From assembly GCA_037043455.1 (NCBI GenBank), contig JAWPHD010002624.1:62001-126000 (forward strand): a DNA stretch of 64,000 bases, read 5' to 3'. The stretch's first letter is position 1. Each line of letters starts with the position of its first letter. This document shows, piece after piece, positions 12,251 through 25,100 of this stretch. The stretch comes from Cyrtodaria siliqua (lineage: Eukaryota > Mollusca > Bivalvia > Adapedonta > Hiatellidae). Below the pieces are notes generated by a model. That model searched no databases and was not told the DNA's origin. It was given only the letters and a program-made list of their open reading frames with translations. The position numbers were made by a program, and so were the translations under genes.

Positions 12251-13454
12251 TTGCTAATATACATATAATAGTAATGATTACATGCTACATTTCAGTAGAC
12301 TGGTTTGCGAAAACGTCATTTCAGCATGTGAAATGTTAGCCTTTCAACATTACAAAATATGTGTTTATACCATTCAAGTTTTTTAGACGAGTTCTCTAGG
12401 AATTCAAGTTGTAAAGCATGCTTCTTGCCACTTACATGAGTCACAGTCTGTTATCCATAGACAGATATAAAAGCCATATAAGGGTCAGCTGCCTTCGGCA
12501 GCTGAATGAATTTGCGACATCACACACAGAAACATTTGTGCAATAAGGGAATGAATGAATGAATGGTGTTTTATGTCACGTCGACACATAAATAGGTCAT
12601 ATTGTGCGCAAAAACCGATGAATCATGAAACAATGAAGTAGTAATTAAAAATAATGTAAACGTATAAAGATAAAACTATCTACAAATAAAGGATGATATG
12701 GTAGCAGTATAAATTATGTATATATGTAAATCAAAAAATGCCCACCAACGGCTTGTAAACAAGTTAATATATATATGAAAATATTATATTGATTTATAAA
12801 GTCTGATTTCGTTAAGGAAATCTAAAACAAGACTAAAATCTATAGTATCAAATAACATCTGAACGGGTATTGGTAAAAATACCGCTTGGGATTTAAACTT
12901 GGGTTTACAATGCACCAAAGCTCACATTAATTCTTTCGTCACCCCCAATAAAACTGGACAATGTTAATAAAGTAATTACAGGCTGTCTGTATCTTCTAAT
13001 AAAACTAGGCAGCCTTAGAGGGCAGTATAAGAGAAACATACATTTATGAATTAAAAACAAAACGAAAAGTATAAACAGCAATCAAGAAAGTACTCACTGA
13101 CTTGGCAGAAGTCTTGTCAATGAACTGCCCTCAAACATATACTCAAACTGCTAATTAGTTGATACACTTCTAAATTGTTTATTATGTCATTCATATAATT
13201 ATTCACATTCGATTAGAAACACTTCTAAACTGTATATTATTCTGTCTATCAATTAGGTAGTTACATCCTGCTCTGAATTTCCTTATTTGTTTGAATTATA
13301 TTCCCCGGCGTTTTCTCTCCAGTTTTCTTTCGATTATGTCCAAATTTGTATCGCTTTCATGATGACAATATCAGATTTCACTTGTTGAATTGTTTTTATG
13401 CTCCTCGAAATTTTCGGGTAAGCATATAATCGCCGCTTTGTCCTTTCGTCTTTT

Positions 13455-14750
13455 CGTCCGTCCCAGTTTCGTCCGGAGCATATCTTCAAAACTACAGTTG
13501 GGACTATAATGAAACATTACACAATGATAGAAGGCAATGAGAGGAAGCGCAAGAACCGTAACTCCGTCATCATTCAATTTAGAGTTATTCCCTTTGTAAA
13601 TTTATACTTATAATTTTCTCCGGAGCATAACTTAAAAACTACTAATGGGACTACAATGAAACTTCATACAGTGATAGAGGACAATTAGAGAAAGTGCAGA
13701 GTGTAAAAACCGTAACTCTGTCATCATTTAAATTATAGTTATTGCCCTTTGTAATGATATACTTAGATTTGATTTCCGGCGCATAACTTAAAAACTACAG
13801 ATGGTACTACAATAAAAGTTCATACAATGATAGAAGACAAAATAGGAAGTACAGGGTGCAAGAATCGTAACTCTATCTTTATTTAAATTAGAGTTATTGC
13901 CCTTTGTAATGTTATACTTAGAATTTTTGTCCGGAGCATAACTTAACAACTACTGATGGGACTACAATGAAACTTCACACAATGATAACAGGCAATGAGA
14001 GGAAGTGCACAGTGTAATAATCGTAACCCTGTCTTCATGCAAATTAGAGTTATTTTCCTTTGTAAATTTATACTTAGAATGTTTGTCCGGAGCATAACTT
14101 AAAAACTATTGATGGGACTACAATGAAACTTCACACAATGATAAAAACAGTAAGAAGAAGTGCAGAATGCAAGATCATAACTATGTCTTCATTCAAATAA
14201 GAGTTATTGCCCTTTGTAATTGTATATTTATAGTTATTGTCCGGAGCAAAACTCAAAAAACACGAATGAAACTGCAATGAAACTTCACAAATGATGAAAA
14301 CAATAAGAAGAAGTGCAGAGCACAAGAACCATAACTATTTCTTCATTCAAATTAGAGTTATTGCCCTTTGTAATTTTATACTTAAAATACTTGTCCGCAG
14401 AATTATTAAAAACACGCTCAATGGACTTTAATGTAACTTCACACAGTGGTGATTAAGAGTGGGCTATGCGAGTAAGTTCTGAGCACAAAATCATAACTCT
14501 GTCTTAATTAAAAATAGATTTATTGCCCTTTGGAATTTTATACTTATAATTTATGTCCGTAGCATAACTCAGAAACTACTAATTAGACTGCAATGGAAAT
14601 TCACACAATGATAAAGGGCAATGAGAGAACGTGCAGAGATCTAAAACCAATTTTCGTTCAAATTAGAGTTATTGCCCTTTGTAATTTTATACTTGTAATT
14701 CTTGTCCGAAGCATAAGTCAAAAACTGGCAATGGACAGAAAGTTGAAAAC
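13455..14750. repeat. About 150-bp satellite, nine diverged units
   Basis: GTCCGGAGCATAACTTAAAAAC or a variant begins units near 13472, 13619, 13772, 13929, 14084, 14239, 14393, 14555 and 14703. Each contains GGGACTACAATGAAACTTC and TAGAGTTATTGCCCTTTG. Divergence between units is roughly 10-20 percent by eye, so the array is old. Confidence 0.92.
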
Positions 14751-15409
14751 AGCTGGGTGATACAAGGCCGTATGATACATTTCGGGGATCATCCATCGGT
14801 TCTACCGTTTTTCTTGTTTAATTATTCTAGTTATAAGGCATCTGTGTTATTGTTACTCTGTTGCTCCGTCGGATGTTTTCCGAAGAAACTGTTTTTTTTC
14901 TTATACACCCCCTGTTAATGATTACTGGTTGAAAACTTCCAAAGGTAAGGTTTACTACTTTAAATATAGCATCATGCTCATGAAACCCTTTTACACTTCC
15001 AACTTACATTGTACGTAACACTTCTTTAAAAACACATCCTTGTAATAAATTATCAATAAAATGAATAATTTTTTTTAAGTTATGCCGGTCATATTTGGCA
15101 GCAATTTCAAATAATCCAAATTGCAAAATATACAATAATACAATTAAAACAAATTGTATCAAAGACTATATTTCTACTATAAATGGACACGCGCATCCGA
15201 GGGTAAAAAGATGGAGGGAGAAACATGGTTGTTTCTAAAGCATTTAAGGCGGCAATAGTTTGATGAATGTCCTTCACTCCGTTTTGTCGTGTCCTTTACG
15301 GGTTTCCCACTGATGCTCTGACTTCGGACAAGTCATCGAGTATATGAGATTAGCATCTTAGGTTTAACTTATGTTTTGATATATTATATACATGAAGATT
15401 TCTGTGGTT
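14751..15409. other. Unassigned sequence
   Basis: No gene or repeat recognised between the satellite and the next retroelement tail. Confidence 0.4.
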
Positions 15410-15740
15410 TTTTTTGGTGCACCCTTGAACCGGTTTAAACTCCCTGGTGGTCCCTTTTGCCACTGACCGTTCCAAGGCGGTACCCCTGTTATCAACCCTT
15501 ATATGTTTGTGATGTGCTTTTTACTGAATGTGTTTGTGATGCACTTTTTTAATCACCTTTGCTTTGTAATACTTGTTGGAGTCACTGTGTTCTGTGATGG
15601 AGTCACTGTGTTCTGTGATGGAGTCACTGTGTTCTGTGATGGAGTCACTGTGTTCTGTGATGGAGTCACTGTGTTCTGCGACTGCTACTCTTCCTGTTGG
15701 ACTTGTAAGTGGTGCACTGAAAACCGCTGAAAGGAGGAAA
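15410..15740 (+). mobile_element. Penelope-like 3' tail with internal tandem expansion
   Basis: TTGGTGCACCCTTGAACCGGTTTAAAC, GCCACTGACCGTTCCAAGGCGG and the terminal CTGCTACTCTTCCTG...GACTTGTA are present in element order. The block between them has been tandemly amplified (see 15582-15690). Confidence 0.88.
15582..15690. repeat. 21-bp tandem repeat, about five copies, within the tail
   Basis: The unit GATGGAGTCACTGTGTTCTGT is repeated almost without change. It corresponds to the GGTTGACTGTGTTCTGTGAATG part of the tail in other copies. Confidence 0.9.
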
Positions 15741-16320
15741 ATGGAGCGGTGTTTGCGATGAATAGATCGCGTAATGGAGGAAGTGTTTGTAAAGCAGTGT
15801 AAGTAAACAAACGTGTGAATTGTAGTTGCTTTTTATTTAAAGATAAATAAGATGGAAAATAGTACAAAATGAACATAATAATCACTACAGCACAAAACAT
15901 TCAGAATTACTTGACCAAAGAAGCATAAGGTATCACTTCTTATTTGCCAACATAGAAACAATTATCTATTATTTTTGCAAATTATTAGAAATCTCATGAG
16001 ATGGCAATCATACTCGTGCCATTTGTGCAGAAACGTAGCAAGTGCTTGAAGGCGATGATACTTGTTTGCACCAGCAGAACAATACATGGCATATAAATAA
16101 CTTACAATGAAATGGAGTTTATATCGGACACAAAACATATTTTCATGATGGGGACACGGTTTCGACGAATACATATATACGAGACATTTTAAAACTCGAT
16201 TTTACAGGTTAGAGTGAAAAACGTGATCAAAAGTGCAATTTAAGCAGTTTTCCGTGATCTATTGACGAAAATAGCCGACATGTAGATGACGTCACGCCTG
16301 TAGCATCAAATAAGTTATGG
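15741..16320. other. Unassigned sequence
   Basis: No gene recognised. Confidence 0.4.
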
Positions 16321-17178
16321 GGAAAAGCCGTACATTCCGAAATATAACAAAAATAGCAGGTGCGTGATACGGATAATACCGAAAGAAGAAATGAATAGTT
16401 AAGCTTAGTATAACAAAACTAAAAGACATTACCAGTATAAGTAGGATGAATAACATATATTAAGACAAAAGCAAATGTTAATCCATTTATTTATATCTTA
16501 AATTAGAACAATTAGAATGTATATAGGTAATAAATCTGTCAGATGTAATTAGATAATAAATAGAACCAGTGCCGTACCGCACATACCGGCGAACATTAAT
16601 TTTGTATCAGTTATCATAAATAAAAATGTAATAATATTAAATTAACATTATTAAATAAATATCATGGGGTCAATTACATGGCCGAAATTATGCAATTACA
16701 CGTTACAATGTAAATTGAAGGTGTGACAAACACTCAGGCAGATTTAAAGAGGGATTCGCACATCGTAAACAGCAGACAGGCAGCTACACATGACTTATCA
16801 GAAAAATATATACCAATAATGGAGTTTTCTATTACCCTTTCCCTTTAGTAACATCTCGAGCGAAGTCAGAAAAACAATAATTTCAACAGATCAATTATAG
16901 CATAGACATACATGATTAGAGATGCATACAATATATATAAAATATCATTTTCATTTATATAAACTATATCTATCCATAGCATAAGTACACCTAAATTTAA
17001 ATAATATTATTTCAATTATCATGTTTGGTCTCTTTTATTTCATCTTACATCCTATATAAATATCTATTAGTTCGTTACACTCAGCTTAACTATTCATTAC
17101 TGCTTTCGGTATTCTCCGTTTCACGCACCTGCTATTACCGTTATGTTTCGGATTGGACGGTACGGTACGGCGTTTACT
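16321..17178. mobile_element. 0.86-kb element with about 135-bp terminal inverted repeats
   Basis: 16321-16457 and 17040-17178 are inverted copies. Shared words, with the right arm reverse-complemented: AAYAGCAGGTGCGTGA, AATACCGAAAG, AATGAATAGTTAAGCT, GTAAGATG/GTAGGATG. The interior is AT-rich without an open frame, so it is a non-autonomous DNA-type or fold-back element. Confidence 0.82.
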
Positions 17179-17599
17179 CCTAACCTACAAAACTATGTTT
17201 AAACGAAATTCTCACGTACCGAGTCCTCAGCTAAGATGGCCTATTTTTTTGAGATATCGTGGCTAATGTTATCTTTTTAGCATTATAGATGTTATTTTCA
17301 CGCCTAACCTTAGGAACCTTACGAAGTTTATTCGCTCAAACTTCCTTTGCATGTCTCTGTTCCCTACTAATTTCGCACATAGAGGTGTAGATAACGCTTT
17401 AAGCAAGTATCACATTTGTTTTCTATTTCCTTGTTATAGCTGTTATATATTGGTAGGAACAGTTTCTACAGATAGATGAAACAAGTATAAGTTAGGAATT
17501 AGACTGTTTTCATTGAAATTTTGCTTAAACTAAATGCGATCGCAAACGGCAACATGATCCCTAAGGTATGGTTATCTCAAAATAATTGAAATTCGTTTT

Positions 17600-17785
17600 G
17601 TCACTGACCGTTCATAGGCGGCACCCCTATCGTCAACACTTTTACGTCTGTGATCCCGCATACTTTGTTTCTAGTTTTTTTTTATGTAATTGTTGTTTGT
17701 GTTGCATGCGTGTTCGGGGTTGACTGTGTTTTGTGAATGCTACTTTTCATGTTCGACTTTTATATCTACATTTATACCTACCGTG
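17600..17785 (+). mobile_element. Penelope-like 3' tail, diverged
   Basis: GTCACTGACCGTTCATAGGCGGC, CTATCGTCAACACTTTTACG, GGTTGACTGTGTTTTGTGAATG and CATGTTCGACTTTTATATC in element order. Confidence 0.85.
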
Positions 17786-18229
17786 TGCAATTACTGTGAA
17801 TTGAAATTTTTCCCTTTAGTAATATACTGAACTCACTATTTAAAGTATTACCCGACACCATTCATAGTCGCTGTCTTTATAAAGCAAATGAAGTATTGTA
17901 TCACCTACTAGATGCTACCGTAATACGCTATGTTCATATCAGTAGATACAAAGTGAACAGGAAATATGTATGCAAATGTGTATGCTAAATGTGTCCACAT
18001 ACTTGACTCATTTTGCTATGTTCAGCAACATATAGAAGCGTATGTTGAACCTGTCTTAATTGGGGAAAGTTATATTAGAATGTATGCAAGTGTTATGTAA
18101 CTGTCATCATCCGTAGGTGTCTCCGTCGTAATCGGCCTGGATAGCTCTAAAAGAACTACATAATTACACATATGTATATATATTTTTCGGTATGTTTGTG
18201 TCGTCTAGTCCTCTATATAATGAGCATAG

Positions 18230-19049
18230 CAACACTAACTGATGTCGTACACTAAATAAGTTAATCGTCAATAGGATACGAAATTGGTAAATGTTTGCAT
18301 AGAAATTAAGTCGGATAAACGGCAATCCCGTCTAGCAATGTCAGATACAGTTGATACCGTAATCACTGAACTTGTTTCATCTGTCAGCATATTGATGGTT
18401 CACATACCAAAATGTAATTAACTCAGTATCATTATCCCCAAAGTTGAATACCATACTATATATCCTTATCACTTCTGACATCATCTGAATACACGTCCAT
18501 CAATACTAGATTGCTGCGTACAGAGCAAGAATGAGCAGGCCAGGTTTATGTCAAGTAAATGAATTATTTTAAGGTGTGTTGTTTGCAAGAAGTAGCACGT
18601 CAGCTTTATTGGGGAGAATGGGGAATGGGAAGAATGCTACATATCTAGTTAATTATGTTAATTTGTCTAATTGTTCTTTACTGTACAAGATGTATTGAAT
18701 ATTCCAACCTTAGGAATATGAAATACAAGTTCAAGGCGATCTTATATATCGACTAATAACTGCTTCCGGTTACAGATTGTGCGGATTAAATAATTTATAA
18801 TGCATAATTTCAGCATTTCGTTTGAAATCATTTGTAAGGATAAACACGATACTCAGCTGGAACGATACATATATGGACAGTGTTAACATACATGTTTCTG
18901 TCAACAGTTGTACTATTTAAAGATATTGGCGAAGTTTGATATACGATTTAATTGTAACACCCGTCTGTTCGATACTTATAGACAAATAATGACCTATGTG
19001 TCTATTTACAAGCTGATTTAAAACAATGTTTCTTTAAAATAATAAAAAA
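18230..19049 (+). promoter_or_regulatory. Putative promoter/5' flank of exon 1a, duplicated
   Basis: Shares collinear similarity with the flank of exon 1b. Paired anchors read by eye: AGTTAATCG...AATTGGTA (18260 region) with AGTTAATCG...TAATTGG (26362 region); GATAAACGGC...CAATGTCAGA (18313) with AATAAACGGCC...CAATGCCAGA (26406); and GTGTTGTTTGCAAGAAGTAGCACGTCA (18574) with its relative at 26668. No core promoter motif is clear, so the promoter call is inferred from position. Confidence 0.45.
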
Positions 19050-19164
19050 ATGAAGAGGGCAGAGCTGCGAATTAAACACTGTTTGAACGAACCAAAACAC
19101 AATAAGGATAAGAAAGCCTTCTTGGCTTCCTTTGGATGTTTACCAGTGGTGTGTGATTCCAAAG
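19050..19164 (+). CDS. Transglutaminase alternative first coding exon 1a
   Basis: Encodes 38 residues plus one base, starting [14 protein letters not shown] and ending CDSK before the donor G|GTAAGA. The start is supported by an in-frame TAA at 19035-19037 and by the MKRAEL start shared with the second first exon at 27134. It ends in phase 1, which fits the phase of exon 2 at 33375 (making an Asp codon). The intron would be 14.2 kb. Two cysteines near its end could be acylated, as in some membrane-bound transglutaminases, but that is inference. Alternative: a decayed duplicate no longer transcribed, though the frame and donor are intact. Confidence 0.8.
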
Positions 19165-22100
19165 GTAAGACAATTTCTTTTTAAATAAGTATGAAGTTAA
19201 ACTAATCAAACTGAATACTCATCCTAATATATGCAATTTTCTATGTTTCCTTTGCTTCACCAACAGAGTATGAGTGTGGACATTTTGAAACGGCCGAACA
19301 CTATACATACGAAATATTGCAGTCTCGGTTTGATTGAGACTGTTCATGAACGGTAGTGAAATATGCTTGCTACCGCTCACGCCCCACTAGCCCCGGGTTG
19401 AGCAGAACTCAATATTTATAAACTCAAAAGTACAGAATTTTAAAAATCCCGAAGATGGCATGCATATGGCGGTGGACAACACATTATAATTTTGCCATAT
19501 TTATTTCCTTAATTTCCTCTTTTTTTTACACCTGAACGGTGTCGTGACAAAACATTTTTATGGCAATTTGGATTTTTAAAATATATGCTTCTTTGGTAAT
19601 TAACATAGATTTACAAGAATACCATGTAGTCAAAAAGATAAGCATTACTTCAACTGTTTTAATTTTAATAATCCTATTTTTCTACATGTATGCATTTACG
19701 TATAGGGTGTAATGTCACTTTCAACAATAGTTCAGTCATAACACGTCGGTGTCTACTTGCAGCAATGAGCTGAATGCTTACATTTATAGCCGTAGATACA
19801 AGACATTTTACCCCACCCAGTCACATTACACCGAACAGACCAGTTCTAGAACTACCATTTATAATATAAACATCAAGCAAGGGAGCTACACATACCATTT
19901 TATCTTTTTGGTATGACCCGGTCGGTGATTGAACCCTTATGTATAAAGTGTTATTGATTTGTCAATGAAACGTAGAGTTACAGTTGAAAGTGATATTTAG
20001 AAAAAGGCATTTTTGAATGCGAAAACAATCAGTTTAAATGTCTTATGTATTAGTTAAAAATACAGTTCACGTTTTGTTTCTATCGTGCAATGTTAAGCAA
20101 TGATTTAATTAAAATTATAATAACAGTAATCTGGTAATATGATGTACTGTGTGTTACATTGTTATGCCCATTGATTAAGTACAATGCGATAATATCTGCT
20201 TGTTTACGCAGTTGGAATTTGAGTTTTCACAAATGCAGTTAAACTGTTTACACAATGAGCTGTTGCATGACATTGACAGCACAATCGGTCATTCGTTACA
20301 AGGTTACAGCCATTATTTATTTCAAAACCAGTGAATTGTTAGATTATTTACGAACCACGTTAACTAACTTCAAATTGAATATTCACACAAGTTGTGGTGC
20401 CGCTTTGTTTCATTAGCCTATAATGAATGAGTTTGCCAACGAGCACAACGAAACATGTGTTTCATAATTACAGCTCTTGATTCTGGATGAGGTAAAGTCA
20501 GTTTATTTATGTGTTTTTGTGCAAAAACATTAGTAAAATGAATTCGACTTTTACACAATTTGATAAGATTGTACCATATTGGCGTTAGATGTTTTACGGC
20601 AGACTAATTGCGGATATTGATTAAGTCAAGATAAGTAACATTAATTCTCATTTTGTATAAAGCAAGGTGATCACATTTACTGGGTAAATATTCTAGATGG
20701 TCATTTAGCGGCTAATCTGAGCACATTCAGTAATGTGTATGGAATGGCTGATTCTGCAACGCTCTAAATGTTTCCAAACTTTCGACAAACAAAACGAAAA
20801 AATCAGGAACTTATTAAATCCGTTTTAGGTCAACCACCTGGAAAGTCTTTACTTTTAAGGTTTAAGTACTCGATGCTTTCTTGTCTCATCTTTCTATCCA
20901 TTTCTTCACTTTAGCTGAATGACGAGTAAGCAGAATATTTTCATTCGAACAGATCCTTTGTTTAACACTGTACGCAGCATGTTCTCCGACCGCGTATTGA
21001 CAAGGCGTCTGATAACGTCAGACATTTTCAAAATTCTTTATTTTAATAAGGGCATTGATTTTATTGATATACCAAGTATTTTTCGAGATAATCGTGTTTT
21101 GTTGATTCTATTCCTAAATATTTCAAATATTCCGAATATCCTATAATTTGTTATAAGTACAAAAAACAATTAGAAATATGATTTTCAACTACAACAACTT
21201 AGTGTCTGACCTTGATATAGTAAATAACACGCCTAAGCAACGCGACTGTAGAACATCTAAATTTAGATATGCTCCGGTCGGTCATGTCATTACTGGTAAT
21301 TTTGATATTATAGATAAACGTATTCGGCATTTGTTTTTTTTTATAAATGTCCGAGTATTGATTGCCTTCTGTGATTGATTTTAATGCTTGTCGTGGTCAG
21401 ATCTCCCAATCCATTGAGGAGTTTATTATTAAATGGTGTCGTAGAGAACATGCTGACCCTAACTCCCTTTCTACTTAAAAAAATACTATTTTTAACATCA
21501 TAGATTAATTTATATACGGCTAACCCATCTCTACCTCCCCCTAGACCTAGGTTTTCATTTCCTAATTAAAACAATTAATCGGCAATCCAGGAATTTCATA
21601 ATAAGTTTGTTTTAGTTCCTGCTGATAAAGCAGCTAATACTATAATTATGTTTGACGCCTACCTTACGTCAATGTTTTACCTCTGGAACTTGGGAGTACT
21701 AATTCGTATATTCCAGTGCAATCTACTGATATGTTGTTTCGACGCATATCACTCAGTGCAGGATTTTCAAGGCTGCAATAGACGGGATTCCCAAATTACA
21801 CAAACAACCGTATAAAAAGAAAGATATAAAACTAGGACAGGGAAAGTAGCATTTAATGACTACAGTCAACCACAAAACACAAAAACAAACACGCAAACAG
21901 ACAAACGAGAAGGCAAAAATAATAAAACATGCAAACGACATCATAAACACAAAAGGGTTGACAATAGCCCGTTTTATTTCCAATTTTAGTTCTTTCACCA
22001 CAAATATCTCTAAACTTTTAACATCTTGTTTTACTGTCGTTAAATATCACGTTAAACAAGATTGTGCTAAGGCTTATGAAAACTCTGGGACTAACTTATT

Positions 22101-25100
22101 TTTAGTCTATGAAACATTCAGACGATGTTGATAAAATTTGCAATAAACGTCAAGCTTCATCTATAAGTATTTACGATTTTTCTACATTATATACAACTTT
22201 ACCACAAAAACTTATCAAAGACAAGCTTATTGCTCTCATTCAAAAAACATTTTCTAGGGAAAATACTACATTTTTGGCCTTTAACAATATTAAAGCGTTG
22301 TTTTACAAACAGCAGTTTGGACAATTACACTATGCGGATTTGCCATGAAGTTTGTGAATCACTTATTTTTCTATTAGATAATATTTTCGTCAGTTTACCG
22401 TTTATAGACAAAGTGTTGGTATCCCTTTGGGTACGAACTTGTTGCAGATTTGTTTTTATATTGCTATATAAGAGATTTCATGTTGGATCTTTCACGAGAT
22501 ACCCAGGCAGATGTTATTGAAGCCTTTAATGAAACCTCTCGGTATCTGGATGACATATTGAACATTGACAACCCTTTCTTTTCTACTATGGTTAATAAGC
22601 TATACCCTAAAGAACTTCTTTCGTAATTTAAAATCGGGAATTCAGGAATTCAATAAATTTGTTTTAGTTCCTGCCGATAAAGCTGCTAATAATGTAATTA
22701 TTGTTTGACGCCTACATTACGTCAATGTTTTATCTCTGGAACTCGGCAGCACCAATTCGTATACTCCAGTACATTCTACTGAGGAGGATGTCGATTCCAC
22801 ACATATCACTCGGTGCACTAGTTTCAAGGCTGGGGTAGACGAAAAGCAAAACAAACTGCCTACTATGTACTGGATTCCTAAATTACATAAAAATCCATAT
22901 AAGGCCCGCTTTATTTCGAATTTTAGTGCCTGCACTACAACAAACATATCCAAACTTTTAACTTCTTGTCTTACTGCCGTTAAAGATCACGTTAAACGAT
23001 ATTGTGATATAACTTATGAAACTCTGGGATTAATTTGTTTTGGTCTATATAATATTCAGGAGACGTTCTTGATAAAATGTTCAATAAACGTCAGGTTTCA
23101 TCTATAAGCACTTATGATTTCTCTACACTGTATACAACTTTACCACATCAACTTATCAAAGACAAGCTAATTTCTGTTATTCAGAAACATTCGCTAGAGA
23201 AAATACTACATTTTTGGCCTGTAATAATATTAAAAAGTTTTTTACTAACGGCAGTTTAGACAATTATACTATGTGGACTTGCAATGAAGTTTGTGAAGCA
23301 CTCATTTTCCTAATAGATAAATCATTCGTCAGGTATGGAACCACCGTTTATAGACAAATTGTTGGTATCCCTATGGGTACGAACTGTGCACAACTTGTCG
23401 CAGATTTGTTTTTATTTTGCTATGAAAGAGATTTAATTTTGAGTCTTTCACCAGATACCCAGGCAGATGTTATTGAAACCTTTAATGACTCCTCTCGGTG
23501 TCTGGATGACATATTGAACATTGACAACCCTTTCTTTCCAACTATGGTTAATAATATTTATCCTAAAGAACTTCAGCTTAACAAGGCTAATATATCTGAT
23601 AATAACGCTTCTTTTGTTGATTTAGATCTCTGGATTCAAAATGGTGAAATAATTAGCAAAATCTACTACAAGTGAGATGATTTTAATTTTGACATTGTTA
23701 ATTATCCCCACTTGGATGGGGATGTTCCCCTAACAACTTCTAATGGGGTTTATGTGTCTCAACGTACTCGTTTTGCAAGAGCTTGTACACGAGTTGAGGA
23801 CTTTAATATTCGAATTAATATTCTTTGTATAACTAAAAAGCTACTCAATCAGGGTTACCTTCGTAAAACCTTTGCAAAATTTTATTATCGTAACCTTGAT
23901 ATTTTTTCCAAATATAAAAGTAATTTAAGGACTCTTCTGCGACAAGGACTATCACAACCTGACTTCTATGGTGATGTGATTTATAAACTTCGTAAGATTC
24001 TTGGTCATGATCACTTTCATACTGTCTTTGTTAAACTTGTTAAAAAGTTTATCAAAAGAGGTTATCACCCTATCATTTTGCAACGTACTGCATGCTTGGT
24101 GGTGGACCCTTTTACAGTTCGCCTCTATGCTTTCCTCTTTAATTGTACGATGACCGCACAGGCTGCGGACCCTATGATGACGCCTACCTAAAGCCCAATG
24201 GGACGGTGGCGTTTGATGTTTGTCTATGATCTTTCTTGTCGTGCCCTTAATGGTTTATTCTCTTGTTGCTCTGGCTTCTGCCAATTCATTGAGTACCTTT
24301 ATTGTGGGTTTCTAGGCTATTGTTTTATTGTATTATATTTACACGAGCATATTTGTGTTTTACTTATAATTATTGCCTATTGATGCTGCCTTGTTGGTTA
24401 GAGATTAGATCATGGCGGGGATTTTTTTTTTACACTGTCCTGTATTAATGGGATGTCAGTAGGGTAAGTGGGAGGTTTGGTGCACCCTAGAACCGGTTCA
24501 AACCCCCAGTGGCCTTTGTTGCCACTGACCGTTTCAAGGCGGTAGCCCTATTGTCAACCCTTTTGTGTTTGTGATGTCGTTTGCAATTTTTATTACTTTT
24601 GCCTTCTCGTTTTCTGTTTGCGTGTTTGTTTTTGTGTTTTGTGGTTGACTGTCGTCCTTGAATGCTGCTTTCCCTGTCCGATATTTGTATTTTTCTTCAA
24701 CTTAATGAACAAAGCTAATATTTCTGATACTAACGCTTCTTTTCTCGATTTACATCTCTCTATTGAAAATGGTGAAATATTTAGCAAAATCTATGACAAA
24801 AGAGATGATTTTAATTTTTATATAGTTAATTAACTTCTTATGTGGTCTATGTGTCTCAACTTCGTCTTTCTAGAGCTAGTACTCGAGTTGAGGACTTTAA
24901 TATTTGTAATCTTTGCATAGCTAAAAGGCTACTCCATCAGGACTAACGTTACTTCGTAAAACTTCGTAAAACCTTTGCACACTTTTATTATCGTAACTCT
25001 GGCCTTCTTTCCAAATATAAAAGTAATCTGCGACAAGGACTATCACAACCTGACTTCTATGGTGACGTCATTTACAAACTTCGTAAGAACCTTGGTCATG

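Larger units (their letters stand above)
10666..13045 (-). mobile_element. Composite repeat, copy A (paralogous to 56755-57940)
   Basis: Holds a diverged tail (10668-10765), a minus-strand reverse-transcriptase fragment (10830-11030), a segment of unknown origin (11031-11670) and a further block (12507-13045). All recur in the same order and orientation at 56755-57940. Compared with that copy, this one carries extra DNA at about 11163-11212, 11671-12506 and 12550-12855, which marks nested insertions. Confidence 0.8.

Noticed and set aside
15503..15761. Two overlapping frames with repeated VTVFCDG or MESLCS units
   Set aside because: Both are readings of the 21-bp tandem repeat inside a retroelement tail.
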